Positions 1-9,590 are shown, counted from the first letter of the stretch. The stretch: DNA of 64,000 nt from Nereida ignava (GCF_001049735.1 NZ_CVPC01000006.1:82750-146749), one strand, 5' to 3'. The notes: a model not told the origin generated them from the letters alone. Made by a program: numbers and translations.

Positions 1-799
1 ATACGGGCTTTTTGCACAGCGCGAGAGCTTTTGGCAAAATACCGATATGGCCGCACGTGGTCTTCCTGAGGGGCGTGAGCTTGAGGTGTTGCAATCACTT
101 GGTGATCTGATTGATCCGTCACTTCTGACAACGCCCGCCTTCCTACCGCACACGTCCAGCGAGCGGCAGCTTGATCGTCGCAACCTCAGAGCGGCATCAC
201 AGCTGATGGAGGAGGCGGGTTATACCGTGGATGATAGTGGCATGTTGGTCAAAGACGGCGAGCGTTTGTCCCTCACACTGCTGGAAGGAAATCCCAGCTT
301 TGATCGCATCATGCTGCCCTTCATCGAAAACCTGAAGCGGCTCGGCGTCGATGCTAATTACGAGCGCGTTGACCCTGCACAATTTACGGCGCGCCGTCGT
401 GATCGCGACTATGACATGATCTACGGCAGTTATGCCACGGGCTATGGCCCGGGGTTGGGTTACACTCAGCGTTTTGGGTCCGAAGATGCGGCGGTAAGCC
501 TGTTCAACCCTGCGGGCTTTGCCAATGAGGCGGCTGACGCGATCATGGAGAAGATGTTACTCAGCAAAACCCAAGAGGAATTTGTAGCCACCGCACGTGC
601 CCTTGACCGTGTCATGCGCGATGAATTGTTCATCATTCCTACTTGGTACAACGACAAACATTGGGTGGCTTATTACGATATGTTCGAGCATCCGCCAGAG
701 GATATTTTACCCCCGCTGGCGCTTGGTCATCTGGACTTCTGGTGGTTCAACGCCGAACGTGCGGCGGAACTGGAAGCCGTCGGCGCGTTTCAGAACTAA
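1..799 (+). CDS. yejA: Family 5 extracellular solute-binding protein, YejA-like (5' end outside window)
   Basis: This is the C-terminal part of a periplasmic peptide-type binding protein. The reading frame is open from the first bases of the window, so the start and signal peptide lie upstream; the methionine at 47 is internal. The visible part has the family 5 signature region near a 'GLPEGREL' stretch, typical of the YejA branch, and ends with a Trp/Phe-rich 'DFWWFN' segment. It is followed 21 bases later by yejB and so forms yejABEF. The family binds oligopeptides, and YejABEF is known for microcin C uptake; the real substrate here is unknown. The family assignment is firm and the cargo is inferred. 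Confidence 0.88.
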   Translation, partial: YGLFAQRESFWQNTDMAARGLPEGRELEVLQSLGDLIDPSLLTTPAFLPHTSSERQLDRRNLRAASQLMEEAGYTVDDSGMLVKDGERLSLTLLEGNPSFDRIMLPFIENLKRLGVDANYERVDPAQFTARRRDRDYDMIYGSYATGYGPGLGYTQRFGSEDAAVSLFNPAGFANEAADAIMEKMLLSKTQEEFVATARALDRVMRDELFIIPTWYNDKHWVAYYDMFEHPPEDILPPLALGHLDFWWFNAERAAELEAVGAFQN

Positions 800-820
800 G
801 ACGAAAGCAGACGCAGCAGC

Positions 821-1903
821 ATGGGCGCATATATCCTAAGACGATTGCTTTTGATCATCCCCACGTTACTGGGGGTGATGGTGATCAACTTTGCGTTGGT
901 GCAGTTTGTGCCCGGCGGCCCTGTGGAACAAATCATCGCCGAAATTGAAGGTGAGGGGGATGTTCTGGGTGGCATTACTGGTGCCGGTGGCGATAGCGGT
1001 GCCTCCGTTGAGGCAGATGACACCTACCAAGGCGCACGGGGCCTTGACCCCAAATTCATCGCGGAGCTGGAGCAGCAGTTTGGCCTAGATAAGCCGCCCG
1101 TTGAGCGTTTCATGATCATGATGTGGAACTACATGCGGCTTGATTTTGGCGAGAGTTTCTTCCGATCAATTGGCGTTTTTGAATTGGTGATGGAAAAGCT
1201 GCCGGTGTCGATAACCCTTGGGCTTTGGTCAACGCTGATCGCTTATGTAGTCTCGATCCCGTTGGGTATTCGCAAGGCGGTCCGCGACGGAACGCCGTTT
1301 GATACATGGACTTCGGGCGCGATCATTGTGGCCTATTCCATCCCCGGCTTTTTATTTGCGATTTTGCTGCTGGTCTTGTTCGCAGGTGGCTCGTACTACC
1401 GCATTTTCCCTCTGCGGGGCCTGACTTCCGAAGGGTTTGCCGACATGACGTTGCTGGAGCAAATCAAAGATTACCTATGGCATATCACCTTGCCAGTGAT
1501 CGCCACCACAATTGCAAGTTTCGCGACCCTGACACTGTTGACCAAAAACAGCTTTATGGATGAGATCAACAAGCAATATGTCACCACTGCAAAAGCCAAA
1601 GGTTTGTCAGAGGCGCGCGTCCTTTACGGCCATGTGTTCCGTAATGCGATGCTTATTGTGATCGCAGGTTTCCCCGCTGCGTTCATCAGTATTTTCTTTG
1701 GCTCTTCACTTATCATCGAGGTCATTTTCTCGCTCGATGGGCTTGGTCGATTGGGGTTTGAGGCCGCTGTTGCGCGAGACTATCCAGTGATTTTCGGCAC
1801 GTTGTTTGTCTTTGGTCTTGTGGGCCTTTTGATGGGTATCATTTCGGATTTGATGTATGTGCTTGTTGACCCGCGCATCGATTTTGAAAGCCGCAAGACA
1901 TGA
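821..1903 (+). CDS. yejB: Peptide/microcin C-type ABC transporter permease YejB
   Basis: Inner-membrane permease of the DppB/OppB family, 360 residues. It has the N-terminal signature '[15 protein letters not shown]' followed by the first membrane span, a long periplasmic loop (residues about 30-110, Gly/Asp-rich), and the cytoplasmic EAA loop near '[13 protein letters not shown]', which docks on the ATPase. The long loop between spans 1 and 2 is usual for YejB. Its stop overlaps the yejE start as ATGA, suggesting translational coupling. It pairs with YejE to form the channel. Confidence 0.93.
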   Translation: MGAYILRRLLLIIPTLLGVMVINFALVQFVPGGPVEQIIAEIEGEGDVLGGITGAGGDSGASVEADDTYQGARGLDPKFIAELEQQFGLDKPPVERFMIMMWNYMRLDFGESFFRSIGVFELVMEKLPVSITLGLWSTLIAYVVSIPLGIRKAVRDGTPFDTWTSGAIIVAYSIPGFLFAILLLVLFAGGSYYRIFPLRGLTSEGFADMTLLEQIKDYLWHITLPVIATTIASFATLTLLTKNSFMDEINKQYVTTAKAKGLSEARVLYGHVFRNAMLIVIAGFPAAFISIFFGSSLIIEVIFSLDGLGRLGFEAAVARDYPVIFGTLFVFGLVGLLMGIISDLMYVLVDPRIDFESRKT

Positions 1904-3000
1904 GCCCGCTGAACAAACGCCGCTGGCGCAATTTCCGTAACAACAGGCGCGCCTTTTATTCGTTAGTTATTTTTACGGTGCTGTTCGTGCTGTCGCTGTT
2001 TGCTGAATTCTTTGCAAATGATAAGCCGATTTTGGTTAATTACCGTGGTGATTATTACACGCCCGTTTTCAACTTTTATCCCGAAACCCAGTTTGGTGGG
2101 GACTTCAAAACCGAAGCTATTTACCGCGACGATGAGGTGAAATGCCTCATTATTTCTGGTGGCGTCATCGACTGTTTCGACGCGCCAGTTGAGATTATGT
2201 CAGAGATTGAAAACGGTACATTCTCTGATCCTGATTTTGAGAAAGGCTGGATGATCTGGCCGGTTATTCCCTACAGCTATGACACGCCAAACACGCTTGA
2301 CGGCCCTGCGCCGTCTGCCCCTGATGCCAACCATTGGTTGGGCACCGACGAGGGAACCAGAGACGTTCTAGCGCGCACGATCTATGGGTTCCGCCTGTCT
2401 ATTTTGTTCACAATCGCCGTGGTTAGTGTGGCAAGCGCGATCGGCATTATTGCTGGTGCCGTGCAGGGTTTCTTTGGCGGGTGGCTTGATCTGACATTCC
2501 AGCGTGTGCTTGAGATTTGGGGCGCTGCGCCATCGCTTTACGTCATTATTATTATGTTCGCTATTTTTGGCCGCAGCATTGGAATGCTGATTTTCTTGGT
2601 AATTTTGTTTGGCTGGCCTGCACTTGTTGGGCTGGTGCGTGCCGAGTTTTTGCGCGCGCGCAACTTTGAATATGTCCGCGCGGCGCAAGCCTTGGGTGTG
2701 TCGAACTGGACCATCATGTTCCGGCACATGCTTCCCAACGCGATGATCGCAACGCTCACTATGATGCCTTTTATTATCACAGGCACGATCGGTGGTTTGG
2801 CAACGCTCGACTTTTTGGGGTACGGGTTGCCAGCGTCTGCGCCGTCATTGGGCGAGATGACACTGCAGGCAAAGCGTAATCTCTTTGCACCGTGGCTCGC
2901 GTTTACCAACTTTTTCACCTTCGCCATCATGTTGTCGTTGCTGGTGTTCATTTTTGAGGGTGTCCGCGATGCCTTCGATCCCAGAAAGACTTTTGCATGA
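1900..3000 (+). CDS. yejE: Peptide/microcin C-type ABC transporter permease YejE
   Basis: Second permease, OppC family, 366 residues. It starts with a basic N-terminus ('[13 protein letters not shown]'), one membrane span at about 20-40, then a large periplasmic domain (about 40-150) typical of YejE and not of DppC. Next come the '[19 protein letters not shown]' signature and the five-span permease core with its EAA loop at '[12 protein letters not shown]'. It overlaps yejB upstream and yejF downstream by four bases each. The combination of long N-terminal domain and operon position makes the YejE assignment good. Confidence 0.93.
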   Translation: MSPLNKRRWRNFRNNRRAFYSLVIFTVLFVLSLFAEFFANDKPILVNYRGDYYTPVFNFYPETQFGGDFKTEAIYRDDEVKCLIISGGVIDCFDAPVEIMSEIENGTFSDPDFEKGWMIWPVIPYSYDTPNTLDGPAPSAPDANHWLGTDEGTRDVLARTIYGFRLSILFTIAVVSVASAIGIIAGAVQGFFGGWLDLTFQRVLEIWGAAPSLYVIIIMFAIFGRSIGMLIFLVILFGWPALVGLVRAEFLRARNFEYVRAAQALGVSNWTIMFRHMLPNAMIATLTMMPFIITGTIGGLATLDFLGYGLPASAPSLGEMTLQAKRNLFAPWLAFTNFFTFAIMLSLLVFIFEGVRDAFDPRKTFA

Positions 3001-4604
3001 GCGTTTTGAGCGTAGAAAACCTTCGGGTGTCCTTTCAGCAGGATGGTAAATCTGCGCTTGCGGTGCGCGGTGTCAGCTTTGCTGTTGGTAAAGGCGAGAC
3101 CGTCGCATTGGTGGGGGAATCCGGGTCTGGGAAATCGGTCACGGCGCTTTCTACTGTGAACCTACTCGGGCGCAACGCGCACATCGAAGGCTCCGTTACG
3201 TATAACGGTCAGCAAATGGTGGGGGCTGATGAAAAGGCCCTGCGTAAAGTGCGTGGCAATGATATCAGCTTCATTTTTCAAGAGCCGATGACATCGCTAA
3301 ACCCACTTCATACGCTTGAAAAACAGCTGACGGAGTCAATTGAGCTCCACCAAGGCCTGCGGGGCGTTGCAGCGCGCGCCCGCGTGGTTGAACTGCTGGA
3401 GCGTGTTGGTATCCACGACGCGGAAAGCCGATTGTCGAGCTATCCTCACCAATTGTCCGGTGGGCAACGTCAGCGTGTAATGATCGCAATGGCGCTGGCA
3501 AATGGGCCGGAGCTTTTGATCGCGGATGAGCCGACCACGGCCCTTGATGTAACGATCCAAGCGCAGGTTCTTGAGCTGTTAGCCGAGCTGAAGCGGGATC
3601 TTGGCATGTCGATGCTTTTCATCACGCATGATCTGTCAATTGTGCGGAAATTTGCAGACCGTGTCTGTGTGATGAAAGACGGTGAAATCGTTGAGCATGG
3701 GCTGACCGCAGATATTTTTGACGCCCCGCGGCATCCCTATACGCAAACACTACTTAGTGCCGAATCCGTTGGCGTACCTGATCCCGTACCCGCAGATGCG
3801 CCAGTGGTTGCGACAACGGACAACCTCAAGATTTGGTTTCCAATCGAACGCGGTTTGCTTCGGCGAACCGTGGGGCATGTCAAAGCTGTGAACGCTGCAA
3901 CCCTATCGGTTCGCGCAGGCGAGACGGTTGGAATTGTTGGCGAGTCTGGTTCTGGAAAAACGACATTGGCGTTGGCGATGATGCGGCTGATCAAGTCAGA
4001 GGGGCGTATCGCCATTTTGGGCCGCGAGATTTCAAAACTACAAAAGCGTCAGCTGCGCGCACTGCGCCGCGATATGCAGATTGTCTTTCAAGACCCCTAT
4101 GGAAGTTTGAGTCCACGGATGTCTGTTGAACAGATCATCGCGGAGGGCCTTGGGGTTCACGGTGTCGAAGCAGGTCGCAACAAGCGCGACATGGTCGCCG
4201 AAATCATGACTGAGGTCGGGCTGGATCCGGCAACCATGGACAGATACCCCCATGAGTTTTCGGGCGGCCAACGCCAGCGAATTGCCATTGCGCGGGCGAT
4301 GATTTTACGTCCCAAACTTGTTATTCTGGACGAGCCTACATCTGCGCTTGATATGACTGTGCAGGTGCAAATCGTTGAGCTTCTGCGCGGCCTGCAAGCC
4401 AAATACGGCTTGGCCTACATCTTCATTTCTCATGATTTGAAAGTTGTGCGTGCGCTATCGCATCAGGTGATGGTCATGAAGCGCGGTGACGTGGTTGAGG
4501 CGGGGCCGCGCGATCAGATTTTTGATGACCCACAATCAGAATATACCAAGGCACTTATGGCTGCTGCGTTTGATCTTGAGGCCGCTGCAGGCGCGGGGGT
4601 CTAA
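2997..4604 (+). CDS. yejF: ABC transporter ATP-binding protein YejF (two fused ATPase domains)
   Basis: Cytoplasmic ATPase with two complete ABC domains in one chain, 535 residues. Domain 1 has Walker A 'GESGSGKS', signature 'LSGGQRQR' and Walker B ending 'LLIADEPT'. Domain 2 starts near residue 275 and has Walker A 'GESGSGKT', signature 'FSGGQRQR' and 'LVILDEPT'. Each is followed by an oligopeptide-transporter C-terminal segment with the HPYT-type motif ('RHPYTQTLL' after domain 1; 'SEYTKALM' at the end). Such a fusion is normal for YejF. It is the last gene of yejABEF and converges on the carboxypeptidase gene, 18 bases away. Confidence 0.93.
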   Translation: MSVLSVENLRVSFQQDGKSALAVRGVSFAVGKGETVALVGESGSGKSVTALSTVNLLGRNAHIEGSVTYNGQQMVGADEKALRKVRGNDISFIFQEPMTSLNPLHTLEKQLTESIELHQGLRGVAARARVVELLERVGIHDAESRLSSYPHQLSGGQRQRVMIAMALANGPELLIADEPTTALDVTIQAQVLELLAELKRDLGMSMLFITHDLSIVRKFADRVCVMKDGEIVEHGLTADIFDAPRHPYTQTLLSAESVGVPDPVPADAPVVATTDNLKIWFPIERGLLRRTVGHVKAVNAATLSVRAGETVGIVGESGSGKTTLALAMMRLIKSEGRIAILGREISKLQKRQLRALRRDMQIVFQDPYGSLSPRMSVEQIIAEGLGVHGVEAGRNKRDMVAEIMTEVGLDPATMDRYPHEFSGGQRQRIAIARAMILRPKLVILDEPTSALDMTVQVQIVELLRGLQAKYGLAYIFISHDLKVVRALSHQVMVMKRGDVVEAGPRDQIFDDPQSEYTKALMAAAFDLEAAAGAGV

Positions 4605-4622
4605 ATCCGCCGCTTTATTCGG

Positions 4623-6020
4623 TCAGCTTGGGCCGACAATTTCGCAATCTACATTGCGCGCTCTTAGGCGCCGACAGGCAAGTGCCGCGGTTTGTTGGTT
4701 AAGCCCGAGGAAATTTGCATCAAACCCATTGCTGCGGCGGATCACTTTGCGCAGAGAGCCGTCAAGCGTGTTCATTTCCATCAACGCGGTGCGCAACAAC
4801 ACTTGTTCCGCTTTGTATTTGGTGCCGAACTTACCGACATTGATGCCGTAGTCACGCGTGCCGCCCGAATTGGAAATGCGCGTCACAACACTCGGCTGTG
4901 CCACTGTGGGTCTGACACGCGGTTTGGGTGAGGTCGCAGTCGCCAACAATATGGGCTGTGAGGTTTGCACGTTTACGCTGGCGCTGGTGTCGACGGCTTG
5001 GGCAACTGCTTGCTCAACGGTGGTTGCTAAGGCCAGCAACATCTCTTGATCGGGCTTAGCTCCGCCTTTGCGCGCAACGGGACGCAGGCTTTTCTTAACC
5101 GCCGTGTGCAGGCGGATCGTCTTGCCCTTTAGCTCCGCGTCATCGTCAGTGAGGCTCGCCACGTAGTTTGGCAGCGCGGGCTTTCGAACAGGCGCATTGG
5201 TGGGTGCGCGGCGAAAGCCCATATCCAGCAATTCGGCGACGCGTGCGTTCCGCGTTGCGGTTGAGCGACCGCCAAACACAGTTGCGATGATCCGCTCGTT
5301 GCCACGTTCAGCACTTGCCACCAAGTTGAAGCCTGCCGCGCGTGTATAGCCGGTTTTGATGCCATCTGCACCGCGGTAGTTGCCAAGTAGGCGACGGTTG
5401 GTGTTTGAGACTTTGCGAATACCAGCGTCTGTCGTGATGCGTGAGAAGAGGTTGTAGTACTGCGGATAGTCATAAAACAGTCGCCGGCCCATTGTGGTCA
5501 TATCTCGCGCCGTCGACATGTGACCGCTTTCGGTCAACCCGTGCGCGTTTTTGAATGTGGTTTTCGACATGCCCAAGGCTTTGGCTGTGCGTGTCATGCG
5601 GCGCGCAAATGCAGCTTCCGAGCCTGAGATAGCCTCGCCGATTGCAGTGGCAGCGTCATTGGCTGACTTTACGGCTGCCGCGCGGATCAGGTAGCGGAAT
5701 TGAATGCGCTGACCAGACTTAAGGCCGATCTTTGAGGGGGGCTCTGCGGCGGCTTTGCGCGATATTTTTACGCGTGTATCAAGGCTAATCTCACCTTTGC
5801 GGACAGCTTCGAACGCCACATAAAGCGTCATCATTTTTGTAAGAGATGCAGGATGAAGGCGGGTGTCAGCGTTGCGGGAGTGGAGGACTTCACCGGACCG
5901 TGCGTCAATGACCATTGCCGCATAAGGGGCTGTTACGCCCATTCCGGGGGTTAACATCACACATACCAACGCAAGTGTGAAAGCGAACATACGCGAAATG
6001 CGCCCAAAGGTGTAAAACAC
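4623..6020 (-). CDS. D-alanyl-D-alanine carboxypeptidase (peptidase S11) with C-terminal SPOR domain
   Basis: Periplasmic penicillin-binding protein that trims peptidoglycan stem peptides. From a GTG start at 6020, preceded by an AGGCAGG-type ribosome site, it is 465 residues. It has a short signal peptide (basic residues, then 'FAFTLALVCVML'), the SxxK motif 'SLTK' (about S59-K62), the SxN motif 'SAN' (about 119-121) and the KTG motif (about 222). The last 80 residues resemble a SPOR peptidoglycan-binding domain, which would target it to division sites. An ATG at 5990 is the alternative start but has no clear ribosome site. Active-site motifs are intact. Confidence 0.9.
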   Translation of the reverse strand: MFYTFGRISRMFAFTLALVCVMLTPGMGVTAPYAAMVIDARSGEVLHSRNADTRLHPASLTKMMTLYVAFEAVRKGEISLDTRVKISRKAAAEPPSKIGLKSGQRIQFRYLIRAAAVKSANDAATAIGEAISGSEAAFARRMTRTAKALGMSKTTFKNAHGLTESGHMSTARDMTTMGRRLFYDYPQYYNLFSRITTDAGIRKVSNTNRRLLGNYRGADGIKTGYTRAAGFNLVASAERGNERIIATVFGGRSTATRNARVAELLDMGFRRAPTNAPVRKPALPNYVASLTDDDAELKGKTIRLHTAVKKSLRPVARKGGAKPDQEMLLALATTVEQAVAQAVDTSASVNVQTSQPILLATATSPKPRVRPTVAQPSVVTRISNSGGTRDYGINVGKFGTKYKAEQVLLRTALMEMNTLDGSLRKVIRRSNGFDANFLGLNQQTAALACRRLRARNVDCEIVGPS

Positions 6021-6192
6021 TGGGAACCTGCCTTGCCAAACTCTGCCTCTGATCGCCGGTTTTCCGACTGATCTTTTTATTATTAACTGGTTACCATTTT
6101 TTGGCGAATCCGAAAACCCCCTTATTTTCAATAGGTTTTGCTATCTTTCGATAGGTGGTTCTCAATATTTGGTAGTGTGTTTGACTGCACCG

Positions 6193-6217
6193 CCTACATG
6201 AGCCTTTTGCATGTAGG
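6193..6217. repeat. Inverted repeat in the clpS upstream region
   Basis: A perfect 8-base inverted repeat (CCTACATG and CATGTAGG) separated by 9 bases lies in the 312-base gap between the divergent carboxypeptidase and clpS genes. It is followed on the plus strand by a short T-rich stretch. It could be an operator or a weak stem-loop in the clpS leader. No other feature was recognised in this gap, which must hold promoters for both genes. Confidence 0.4.
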
Positions 6218-6332
6218 TCTATTTTGATGGGCAAATTATTGTATATGCCCTGTGCTTTGGATTGCCCCCTTTTCATACGGCGCAGTGGCTTTATATAGTG
6301 TGTCGCACCACGGCCCATGGGATTTCAAAGTA

Positions 6333-6674
6333 ATGATGGCGAATTGGCACCTTTCAAACGACGAACCTGACAGCCCTGATAGCGACATCGGGTTGGCAAC
6401 GAAGCCGCGTGAAAAGACAAAGCGGCCACCGATGTACAAAGTGATGATCCTCAATGATGACTTCACACCAATGGAATTTGTTGTGCACGTGCTTGAACGG
6501 TTTTTTGGTCTTAACCACGCACAGGCGTTTGAATTGATGTTGACCGTCCACAAAAAAGGGCTGGCTGTTGTGGGTGTTTTCAGTCACGAGGTGGCGGAAA
6601 CAAAAGTGACGCATGTGATGGAATTCGCGCAGCGTTACCAACACCCGCTGCAATGCACAATGGAAAAGGAATAG
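6333..6674 (+). CDS. clpS: ATP-dependent Clp protease adaptor ClpS
   Basis: Small cytoplasmic adaptor (113 residues) that delivers N-degron substrates to ClpAP. The body matches the family closely: '[18 protein letters not shown]' contains the substrate-pocket residues (Asn-Asp-Asp, Met), 'TVHKKG' carries the pocket histidine, and '[10 protein letters not shown]' is the ClpA-binding helix. The frame is open to 6252, but that extension does not look like ClpS, so the start is set at the double ATG (6333/6336), giving the usual length. It is followed 18 bases later by the methyltransferase. Confidence 0.93.
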   Translation: MMANWHLSNDEPDSPDSDIGLATKPREKTKRPPMYKVMILNDDFTPMEFVVHVLERFFGLNHAQAFELMLTVHKKGLAVVGVFSHEVAETKVTHVMEFAQRYQHPLQCTMEKE

Positions 6675-6692
6675 GCTCCGGCCGCACTCTTG

Positions 6693-7679
6693 ATGTCACG
6701 ACTTTCACTTGCCATAGACGCGGGCTTCGTACCGCTGCCCGATGAGGGCACAATCGCGGTTTGGGGCCCATCCGCGGATGCAGACTTAACTGCGCTGCCT
6801 CAGGACCGCGTTTTCATTATTCAGCCGTTCAAGCCCGACCATGATGCTTGGGCTACGCGCGGATACATCGTTAGCCCTCTGCCTGAGGGCAGGTTTGCCC
6901 ACAGCATTGTATTTCTGCCGCGCGCCAAAGACGCGATCCGCGCGCGGCTCGCCGATGCGGCCGCACGAACTGACGGGGCAGTCAGCGTTGATGGCCTGAA
7001 AGTTGAGGGCGTTGAGAGCGTTTTTCGCGATCTTCGCAAGATGTGTGATGTGACGTCGGCATTTTCCAAGCAGCACGGCAAAGCTTTCACAATTTCAGCG
7101 GGTGCAGACCTAAGCGCGTGGGCAATAGATGATCCGATGCAGGATGGGCCTGATGGCTTTAAAACCAGTGTCGGTGTATTTTCTGCAGGCGCGGTTGATA
7201 AAGGCAGTGCAGCACTTGCCGCAGCTTTACCTGCGAAATTGCCTGCTAAAATTATAGACATGGGTTCTGGCTGGGGGTGGTTGTCGGCGCAGATTTTGAA
7301 GCGTGATAACGTTGCCCACCTTGATATGGTTGAGGCAGACCACGCGGCACATTTATGCGCCGCTCATAATGTTACTGATGAGCGCGCGCATTTGCATTGG
7401 GCGGATGCAACGCGGTTTAAGCCAGAAAAAGCGCTGTACGATGCAGTTATTTCCAACCCACCGTTTCATACATCACGCACTGCAGATCCGGCAATCGGTC
7501 GCGCATTTCTCGCGGCAGGAGCATCGGTGTTGCACCCCGGTGGGCAAATGTGGATCGTTGCGAACAGGCATCTGCCCTATGAAGGGACGCTGTCTGAGCT
7601 GTTTGCGGACGTCAAAGAAATTGCAGGCGACGCAAGCTTCAAAGTGCTACACGCCCGCAAGCCGCGCCGCCGCCGGTAA
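6693..7679 (+). CDS. Class I SAM-dependent methyltransferase, RsmC/RlmG-like
   Basis: A 328-residue protein with the two-domain layout of rRNA guanine-N2 methyltransferases: a degenerate N-terminal domain (1-160) and a C-terminal catalytic domain. The latter has the SAM motif 'DMGSGWGWLSA' (about 190-200) and the 'SNPPFH' tetrad typical of N-methylation of a base amino group. The C-terminus is strongly basic (KPRRRR), fitting RNA binding. ATG at 6693 is chosen; the TTG just before it is not needed. It may be co-transcribed with clpS. The methyltransferase fold is sure; the exact rRNA target is inferred. Confidence 0.8.
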   Translation: MSRLSLAIDAGFVPLPDEGTIAVWGPSADADLTALPQDRVFIIQPFKPDHDAWATRGYIVSPLPEGRFAHSIVFLPRAKDAIRARLADAAARTDGAVSVDGLKVEGVESVFRDLRKMCDVTSAFSKQHGKAFTISAGADLSAWAIDDPMQDGPDGFKTSVGVFSAGAVDKGSAALAAALPAKLPAKIIDMGSGWGWLSAQILKRDNVAHLDMVEADHAAHLCAAHNVTDERAHLHWADATRFKPEKALYDAVISNPPFHTSRTADPAIGRAFLAAGASVLHPGGQMWIVANRHLPYEGTLSELFADVKEIAGDASFKVLHARKPRRRR

Positions 7680-7699
7680 ACCAAGTTAGGAAGCATCTG

Positions 7700-8506
7700 A
7701 TGTCTTTTTCCATTGCGGGCAAAACTGCTATTGTGACCGGTGCTGCCAACGGGGTTGGCCTTGCGATTGGTCGCCACTTTCTGTCCATGGGCGCTAATGT
7801 CGTATTCGCGGATATGAACGAGGAAAAGCTGGTTGCCGAGGTTGGGGCGGACGATAGCGCGGAGCCGAAGTTTATCACGTTCTCGGGTGATCTGCGCGAA
7901 AAGCTGACAATTGCGAACCTGTTGTCTGCTACGTTGGATCATTTCGATCAGGTCGATATTTTGGTGAACGGCTCACGTCAGGTCCTTGAGTCTGATCCGT
8001 TTGACCCCGCAGCCGATCAAGTTGAAACACTGTTGCAGCAAAACCTGATGACGTCGCTTCGCCTCACGCAGGCTATTTCGAAACGCATGATGAAACAGGC
8101 CGAAACTGCGGCGGAAGATGCGCCTGCGGGCTCCATCGTAAACCTAAGCTCAATTGCGGCAAATCGCACCCAGCCCGAATTGCTTGCCTATTCCGTGAGT
8201 TCTGCAGCGTTGAACCAAATGACGCGTTCTATGGCGGTTGCATTGGCGCCGCACCGCATTCGCGTTAATGCAGTTGCTTTCGGTTCAGTTATGTCGGCTA
8301 GCCTCAAAGACACGCTGAAAGACAATGAAGAATACCGCGAAGACATCAAAGAACACACACCCCTACACCGGATTGCCGGGCCGTCCGAGGTGGCTGACGC
8401 GGTGCAATATTTGGCCTCAGATGCTTCAAGCTTTGTGACGGGTGAAGTGATTACGGTTGACGGTGGCCGGTCGCTTGTTGATGCAGCGCGCGCGCCAGCC
8501 CACTAG
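7700..8506 (+). CDS. SDR-fold protein with degenerate active site
   Basis: Rossmann-fold short-chain dehydrogenase/reductase family member, 268 residues. The cofactor motif TGxxxGxG is present (TGAANGVG, residues 13-20), the serine region is 'VNLSSIA' (148-153), and the C-terminus has 'TGEVITVDGGRS'. However, the catalytic YxxxK is YSVSS: Tyr164 is kept but the lysine position (168) is serine. The structural NNAG motif is 'NGSR' (90-93). It probably binds a nucleotide but may not catalyse a normal SDR reaction. It sits 20 bases after the methyltransferase and 103 bases before hemF, on the same strand. Confidence 0.85.
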   Translation: MSFSIAGKTAIVTGAANGVGLAIGRHFLSMGANVVFADMNEEKLVAEVGADDSAEPKFITFSGDLREKLTIANLLSATLDHFDQVDILVNGSRQVLESDPFDPAADQVETLLQQNLMTSLRLTQAISKRMMKQAETAAEDAPAGSIVNLSSIAANRTQPELLAYSVSSAALNQMTRSMAVALAPHRIRVNAVAFGSVMSASLKDTLKDNEEYREDIKEHTPLHRIAGPSEVADAVQYLASDASSFVTGEVITVDGGRSLVDAARAPAH

Positions 8507-8585
8507 TTTTGCCAAACATATCATAAAACGATGTTGCGAAGAGCGGCCCAAATCTAGGCAAGTCGCAAAACACATGCTAGTAAAG

Positions 8586-8603
8586 TGTCAACTAAAGAGG
8601 ACA
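8586..8603. promoter_or_regulatory. PpsR/CrtJ-type box upstream of hemF
   Basis: TGTC-N10-GACA, a perfect palindromic half-site pair of the kind bound by PpsR/CrtJ, the aerobic repressor of photosynthesis and tetrapyrrole genes. It lies 6 bases before the hemF ATG and overlaps its ribosome site (AGAGG). Sixteen of its 18 bases equal the box before hemC. Factor identity is inferred from the consensus. Confidence 0.6.
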
Positions 8604-8609
8604 GTTTGC

Positions 8610-9503
8610 ATGACCGAAGATTTTGACAGCCGCAAGGCGCTCGCCGCAGCGTGGTTTCGTGAGTTACGTGATCAAATCGTTGCAGCGTTTGAAGACCTTG
8701 AGGCGTCACACACAACAGGGCCGTTCTCAGATATGGCGCCCGGTTCGTTTGAAGTAACGGAAACAACACGGGCATCCGATGACGGTTCTGATGCAGGTGG
8801 CGGCCTGATGAGCGTTATGCGCGGTGGGCGCGTATTTGAAAAAGTGGGCGTCAACGTCAGTACGGTTTTCGGCACGTTGGCTCCACGTGCACAGGCCGCG
8901 ATGGCTGCGCGCAAAGGTATTCCGGGTATGGCGGATGATCCGCGGTTCTGGGCCAGCGGGATTAGCCTTGTGGCACACATGCGCAACCCCCAAGCACCCG
9001 CAGTTCACATGAACACACGGATGTTTTGGACGCCTCATGCGTGGTGGTTTGGGGGCGGGTCTGACCTGAACCCTTGTCTTGAGTTTGATGAAGATACGGC
9101 GCATTTTCACGCAACCCAAGAACAGCATTTGGCCCCACATGGTGCGGATTTATATCCGCGCCTAAAGGAGTGGGCTGATGAGTATTTCTACATCCCGCAC
9201 CGTCATCGTGCCCGCGGCGTTGGCGGCATTTTCATGGATGATCACAACACTGGTGATTGGGAGGCAGATTTTGCTTTGACCCAAGACATCGGTCGTGCCT
9301 TTTTGCCCGCTTATGTGCCGCTTGTTGAAAAGCGCCGTACAGCAGATTTTAATGAGGCCGATAAAGACGCGCAACTCATTCACCGTGGACTCTATGCGGA
9401 GTACAATCTTGTGTATGATCGCGGCACTAAGTTTGGTCTTGAGACAGGTCACGACGCCAACGCGGTGTTGATGTCCCTGCCGCCTTTGGCGAAGTGGGTC
9501 TAG
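8610..9503 (+). CDS. hemF: Oxygen-dependent coproporphyrinogen-III oxidase HemF
   Basis: Cytoplasmic enzyme that oxidatively decarboxylates coproporphyrinogen III to protoporphyrinogen IX using O2. The 297-residue length is usual. Family signatures are clear: 'HMNTRMFWT', 'WWFGGGSDLNPC' and 'HRHRARGVGGIFMDDH', with the substrate-binding aspartate and the histidines. The start at 8610 is set by AGAGG and by the family N-terminus; the frame is open further upstream without homology. It converges on hemE across a strong bidirectional terminator. Aerobic heme synthesis fits a PpsR/CrtJ-type site directly at its start. Confidence 0.95.
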   Translation: MTEDFDSRKALAAAWFRELRDQIVAAFEDLEASHTTGPFSDMAPGSFEVTETTRASDDGSDAGGGLMSVMRGGRVFEKVGVNVSTVFGTLAPRAQAAMAARKGIPGMADDPRFWASGISLVAHMRNPQAPAVHMNTRMFWTPHAWWFGGGSDLNPCLEFDEDTAHFHATQEQHLAPHGADLYPRLKEWADEYFYIPHRHRARGVGGIFMDDHNTGDWEADFALTQDIGRAFLPAYVPLVEKRRTADFNEADKDAQLIHRGLYAEYNLVYDRGTKFGLETGHDANAVLMSLPPLAKWV

Positions 9504-9537
9504 ACGTCGGTCCACCGCTTGTAAGTTCACAAAATAC

Positions 9538-9570
9538 AAAAGGCCGCGCAAATGAATGCGCGGCCTTTTT
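9538..9570. terminator. Bidirectional rho-independent terminator between hemF and hemE
   Basis: Perfect 9-base stem (AGGCCGCGC / GCGCGGCCT) with an 8-base loop, flanked by A-run and T-run so that it works in both directions. It lies between the convergent hemF and hemE stops. Confidence 0.9.
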
Positions 9571-9590
9571 AGTTAATCTGATGAAACTGG

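Noticed and set aside
6252-6332. N-terminal extension of ClpS
   Set aside because: The frame is open, but the 27 residues are unlike ClpS and no ribosome site supports the upstream ATG.
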